From an uncultured Clostridium sp. (lineage in GTDB: Bacteria; Bacillota; Clostridia; TANB77; CAG-508), in NCBI GenBank assembly GCA_900551615.1, contig URWN01000050.1, positions 1 to 8,071 on the forward strand: DNA of 8,071 bases. The letters run 5' to 3'. A program made the translations under genes and the position numbers. The notes below the pieces were generated by a model. That model did no database searches. It was given only the letters and a program-made list of their open reading frames with translations, and was not told the DNA's origin. Of the stretch, positions 4,919-8,071 are shown piece after piece (the stretch's first letter is position 1; each line of letters begins with the position of its first letter).

Positions 4919-7492
4919 TTATAGTTTTAATTTTTTGCAAATAGGACATCTGCCACTGCCTTTTCTTTCGTTATAAACATGTCTTTGATATTCATGACCA
5001 TTTTTGCATTTCCACCAAACTTTTTTACTATAACTTTTACTAATTGATTTAGGCGTAATTCCTAATTTATTATTCTTTTCATAATTCCATTTTTCCAATA
5101 ATTCAGGATTCGTCGTTGCTAAATCATTAAAACCAACTAATATCTTGTTTCCAGAACAATACGGACACCCTGTACCACGTCTTCGAGCTGGAATAGTAGC
5201 TTCATAGCTATGATTGTTACTACAAATCCACCAGATTTTTTTATGAGTTCCTTTAGTTACTTCATCAGGTTTAATGGTATTCTTACTATAATCCCATTCT
5301 TTCAATAATTCTGGATTTGTTGATGCTATATCATTAAATCCTTTAAGAACTTTATTTCCAGAACAATATGGGCAACAAGTTCCTTTTGATTTTGTTCTAT
5401 TAACAATTGAAGATTTATATTCATGACCTTTTTCGCATTTCCACCAGACTTTTTTATCTGTATTTTTCTTTACATTCTGTGGTTTAATTCCTAATTGGTC
5501 GTTTTTTTCGTAATCCCATTCTTTTAATAATTCTGGAAATAATGTAGCAATATCATTCTCTCCACTTATAGCATATCTTCCAGAGCAGTACGGACAATTA
5601 GAACCTCTAGCTCTATTGTTTAATGTTGTTGTCCATTCATGACCATTCTTACATTTCCAATGAATCATTTTAGTTGAATTGAGAACAACATTTTCTGGTT
5701 TGATTCCTAACTTATCATTTTTTTCATAGTCCCATTCTTCTAATAATTCAGGATTAGTTGTTGCCAAATCATTAAATCCTATGATAATCTTCTTATTGGC
5801 ACAATATGGACATTTGGTTTGTTGATTTACTTTGTTTGAAACAATAGCTTGATAGTTATGACCTTTTTCACATTTCCACCATATTTTTAATGCACTTCCA
5901 CTACTTATATTATCTGGAGTAATTCCTAGTTTATCATTTTTTTCGTAATTCCATTCTTGTAAAACCTCTGGATTTGTTTTGGATATACAGTTCTCTTTTT
6001 CCATAAAGTTAATCATCTTAATAATATCATCTAAATCACGCCTAATATCAAAGTCTAAATCTATGTTGAGATAACTATTTAGGAAAGATAAAGCATCTTC
6101 TACATATGTATAATCTGTGTTATTATCTATTTTTATATTGTATATGATAGCACTTGAGTTAATAGGTTTTGATTTCTTTTCTCTAATTCTAATTATTCTC
6201 ACATTGTTTTTTGAGCATAAATCATCTTTTTCTATATCATGCTTTATGTCTTTATGATAATAGTATCCATCATACTCTATACCAACATTTAGCTCTGGTA
6301 TAAAAATATCTATTTCTTTTGGTTTTAACCATTCAGGTTTATAATTTGCTATAGTTTTAGAAAATTTTTTATGAATATAGTAAAAAATAATCTTTTCAGG
6401 TATGGATGTTCTTAAATAACTAGAGCAAATAGGGCAACGATTATAAAGCTTATCATTTCTTATTCTTGCTGGTATACTAGATTGCCATTCATGACCTTTT
6501 TCACATTTCCACCAAAATTTGACTTTACCACCTAAAATAATTTCATCTGGTTTTATATCAAGCTTATCATTTTTTTCATAGTTCCATTCTTTTAATAATT
6601 CTGGGTGTTTGGTTGCAAAATCATTATAGCCTTTTAATAATTGCTGATTAGCACAAATAGGGCAATTAACATTTCTATTTGTTTTTTGTGCTACTGATAT
6701 TTGATATTCATGACCTTTTTTACATTTCCACCACACTAATTTTGTAGATCCATGACTTAGATTGGATGGAAAAATACCTAATTTATCATTTTTTTCATAA
6801 TCCCATTCTTCTAATAATTCGGGATTAGTAGTTGCTATATCATTATAGCCTTTTTTTACAAGATTATTTGAACAGTATGGGCAACCACTTCCTGTGATTC
6901 TACTTCTAATAATAGAATTCCATTTATGACCTTTTTCACATTTCCACCATACTTTTTCTTTGCCACCATTAGTAATTTCATTTGGTTTAATGCCTAATTT
7001 GTCATTTTCTTCATAGTCCCAATCTTTTAGTAATTCAGGGTTGGTAGTTGCTAAATCATTATAGCCCTGCAAAACTTTTCTATTTCCACAATATGGGCAA
7101 TTTCCACGACCATGTAATCTATCATAAATACTTCTATCATATTTATGACCTTTGCTACATATCCAATATACTTTTTTTATTGAACCTACTAATAATTCGT
7201 TTGGTTTAATACCTAATTTATCGTTTTCTTCATAATCCCATTCTTTTAACATTTCTGGATACAAAGTTGCAAAATCATTTACTCCTTGAATTGCTTTTTT
7301 ACCCATGCAATAAGGACATCCGACACCTTTAACCCTAGTATGAATTACAGATTCCCATTCATGACCATTTTTACATTTCCACCAGACTTTCTTACTACTA
7401 CCTGAAGTCAAATCAGCTGGATTATATAAAATGTTTTTTTCTTGATTCCATTCTTTCATTAATTCTTTATTATCAATTAATCTATCTGACAT
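4919..7492 (-). CDS. Ten-repeat zinc-ribbon protein with central Vsr-like nuclease domain
   Basis: The start is ATG 7492, giving 857 residues. AGGTGA lies 10 bases upstream and the promoter at 7539-7567 lies between it and the longer open-frame ATG at 7570. The protein has ten ~70-residue repeats of the DUF4379 / probable zinc-ribbon type (PF14311). Each has a pattern like NDxATxxPELLxEWDYEKN, then WWKCxxGH and CPYC. Zinc ligands are one Cys, one His and a C-x2-C pair (repeat 1: C40, H44, C59, C62). Repeats 1-5 cover residues 1-361 and 6-10 cover 505-857. Between them, residues 362-504 resemble Vsr-like / PD-(D/E)XK endonucleases: SIPEKIIFYYI (E366), KEIDIFIPELNVGIEYDGYY (D395, E406, D408) and H413, then VRIIRIRE. 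I infer DNA binding by the ribbons and cleavage by the core. Repeats 1, 6 and 9 are slightly shortened, and repeat 9 has NNH in place of KGH. The gene is monocistronic. A role in defence, repair or element maintenance is inference. Confidence 0.85.
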   Translation of the reverse strand: MSDRLIDNKELMKEWNQEKNILYNPADLTSGSSKKVWWKCKNGHEWESVIHTRVKGVGCPYCMGKKAIQGVNDFATLYPEMLKEWDYEENDKLGIKPNELLVGSIKKVYWICSKGHKYDRSIYDRLHGRGNCPYCGNRKVLQGYNDLATTNPELLKDWDYEENDKLGIKPNEITNGGKEKVWWKCEKGHKWNSIIRSRITGSGCPYCSNNLVKKGYNDIATTNPELLEEWDYEKNDKLGIFPSNLSHGSTKLVWWKCKKGHEYQISVAQKTNRNVNCPICANQQLLKGYNDFATKHPELLKEWNYEKNDKLDIKPDEIILGGKVKFWWKCEKGHEWQSSIPARIRNDKLYNRCPICSSYLRTSIPEKIIFYYIHKKFSKTIANYKPEWLKPKEIDIFIPELNVGIEYDGYYYHKDIKHDIEKDDLCSKNNVRIIRIREKKSKPINSSAIIYNIKIDNNTDYTYVEDALSFLNSYLNIDLDFDIRRDLDDIIKMINFMEKENCISKTNPEVLQEWNYEKNDKLGITPDNISSGSALKIWWKCEKGHNYQAIVSNKVNQQTKCPYCANKKIIIGFNDLATTNPELLEEWDYEKNDKLGIKPENVVLNSTKMIHWKCKNGHEWTTTLNNRARGSNCPYCSGRYAISGENDIATLFPELLKEWDYEKNDQLGIKPQNVKKNTDKKVWWKCEKGHEYKSSIVNRTKSKGTCCPYCSGNKVLKGFNDIASTNPELLKEWDYSKNTIKPDEVTKGTHKKIWWICSNNHSYEATIPARRRGTGCPYCSGNKILVGFNDLATTNPELLEKWNYEKNNKLGITPKSISKSYSKKVWWKCKNGHEYQRHVYNERKGSGRCPICKKLKL

Positions 7493-7538
7493 ATATAACA
7501 TCACCTTTAATACTACAAAAACGTAATTAATTGCTCTT

Positions 7539-7567
7539 ATTATATAACAAAAGACTGATAATATCAA
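7539..7567 (-). promoter_or_regulatory. Promoter of the zinc-ribbon nuclease gene
   Basis: On the minus strand, TTGATA (7567-7562) and TATAAT (7544-7539) are separated by 17 bases. The predicted start is near 7532, leaving a leader of about 40 bases to ATG 7492. The -35 box lies inside the upstream gene's terminator hairpin. Its 29 bases match the promoter at 7967-7995 at 25 positions. Confidence 0.7.
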
Positions 7568-7580
7568 CATATTATCAGTC
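7553..7580 (-). terminator. Terminator of the small membrane protein gene
   Basis: A perfect 12-bp stem, GACTGATAATAT (7569-7580 in minus-strand reading) against its complement (7553-7564), encloses a 4-base loop. TTTTGTT follows on the minus strand. It lies 27 bases after the stop of the membrane protein gene and overlaps the -35 region of the next gene. Confidence 0.7.
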
Positions 7581-7606
7581 CTAGAAATTGTAATTTGTAT
7601 TACTGA

Positions 7607-7930
7607 TTATTCTATTGCTCCAGCTATACATTTATTAAACATATACATCTCTACTTGTATTATCTTGTTATTTGTTACATCTTTAACAAGTTCAACTTCA
7701 TAGCCTAAGCCTTGATACATTATTGTTTTTGTAGTTAAATCATTTTCTTGCTTAACTACTGCAAAAATAGGCTCTCTAAAACTTTCTACTCTGTTTATAT
7801 CAATAGAAATCATAACACTATATATTGTTGCTAAAATAATTATAATAGATAATACTATTTTTAATGTTTTATTACAAAACTTTACAACCAAAACCATAGC
7901 TATTAACAATAATCCAAAAATTCCTATCAT
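7607..7930 (-). CDS. Small two-helix membrane protein of unknown function
   Basis: This is a 107-residue protein. Residues 2-16 (IGIFGLLLIAMVLVV) and ~24-43 (KIVLSIIIILATIYSVMISI) are two transmembrane helices separated by a short basic turn, FCNKTLK. The remaining ~60 residues form a compact soluble domain containing the motif YQGLGYEVELV and ending VEMYMFNKCIAGAIE. That GLGY plus C-terminal IxGAIE pattern recurs at the ends of many small clostridial membrane proteins, but I know no function for it. The helix order places the tail on the same side of the membrane as the N-terminus. ATG 7930 has GGGAGGT 7 bases upstream, a consensus promoter at 7967-7995 and a strong terminator at 7553-7580, so it is a single-gene unit. 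Confidence 0.8.
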   Translation of the reverse strand: MIGIFGLLLIAMVLVVKFCNKTLKIVLSIIIILATIYSVMISIDINRVESFREPIFAVVKQENDLTTKTIMYQGLGYEVELVKDVTNNKIIQVEMYMFNKCIAGAIE

Positions 7931-7966
7931 AAATTACCTCCCTACAAATTACTAATTCTTGTTACG

Positions 7967-7995
7967 ATTATATAATAAAAGGTTGATAATTTCAA
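7967..7995 (-). promoter_or_regulatory. Promoter of the small membrane protein gene
   Basis: On the minus strand, TTGAAA (7995-7990) and TATAAT (7972-7967) are 17 bases apart. The predicted start is near 7960 and the leader to ATG 7930 is about 30 bases. A weak hairpin, GTTGA-AATTA-TCAAC followed by C and TTTT, overlaps its upstream half, echoing the terminator-over-promoter layout at 7539-7580. Confidence 0.7.
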
Positions 7996-8029
7996 CTGGT
8001 TATCTACCCAACTTATTGGAATTTTCAAA

Positions 8030-8071
8030 TTAGTCTTTGCAAATAACCTTTGAACCTTCACCATCAATTAC
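8030..8071 (-). CDS. C-terminal end of an upstream gene (partial)
   Basis: One minus-strand frame enters the window and reads VIDGEGSKVICKD before a TAA stop at 8030-8032. The other two frames stop within the first few codons. The composition (Gly, Glu, Lys) looks like a normal protein end, and the stop falls 35 bases before the next promoter. Thirteen residues are too few to name the product. It is listed because it is the most plausible explanation of this edge. Confidence 0.4.
   Translation of the reverse strand, partial: VIDGEGSKVICKD

Noticed and set aside
4922..7492. CRISPR-like regular repetition
   Set aside because: The periodicity is about 215 bases, in-frame and degenerate. It comes from the protein repeats, not from short identical repeats with spacers.
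7493..7570. Longer N-terminus for the zinc-ribbon protein from ATG 7570
   Set aside because: It would begin upstream of the promoter at 7539-7567 and inside the terminator hairpin. The extra 26 residues are hydrophobic and unlike the repeats, and ATG 7492 has a good ribosome site.
7931..8068. Minus-strand ORF of about 40 codons reading from ATG near 8064
   Set aside because: It overlaps the promoter and the better-supported end of the upstream gene, has no ribosome site within the window, and resembles no protein.

Overview
The window is very AT-rich. Most genes carry strong GGAGG-type ribosome binding sites, and several have near-consensus sigma-A promoters with 17-base spacers. Together with protein families typical of Bacillota, this points to a low-GC Clostridia-like chromosome carrying mobile-element debris. 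The exact species cannot be read from the sequence.

Left part (1-3254, all minus strand). A LysR-type regulator gene is cut off after its DNA-binding domain by a short GC-rich palindromic segment at the window edge. Upstream of it lies a three-gene cassette transcribed leftwards: a DUF6076-like protein with a four-cysteine zinc site (2154-3254), a tiny membrane-protein gene that looks frameshifted (1974-2134), and an AlbA_2 / GHKL-type ATPase / winged-helix protein (477-1958). Tight spacing and individual Shine-Dalgarno sites suggest one transcript.

Middle part (3300-4920, plus strand). A divergent intergenic region with two tandem promoters drives a small HTH regulator (best start TTG 3472). 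It is followed by a leaky terminator-like hairpin, an excisionase-like gene and the C-terminal catalytic half of a tyrosine recombinase. The excisionase reading frame runs straight into integrase sequence in another frame. The simplest reading is an internal deletion that removed the excisionase tail and the integrase N-terminal half. The element end is therefore a dead or non-autonomous remnant. Downstream (4622-4918) is a non-coding stretch with a 12-base direct repeat, two perfect inverted repeats and a locally GC-richer patch. This is a plausible integrase arm-site and attachment region, but it is unproven.

Right part (4875-8071, all minus strand). A large gene encodes ten zinc-ribbon repeats of about 70 residues, placed five on each side of a Vsr-like / PD-(D/E)XK-type nuclease domain. 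It has its own promoter and terminator. Upstream are a small two-helix membrane protein, whose promoter is almost identical in sequence to that of the nuclease gene, and the last 13 codons of another gene.

The most interesting item is the symmetric zinc-ribbon/nuclease protein beside a decayed integrative element, a setting that fits a DNA-targeting or genome-defence role. That role is inference. The zinc-ribbon, nuclease, AlbA_2 and recombinase assignments rest on visible motifs.
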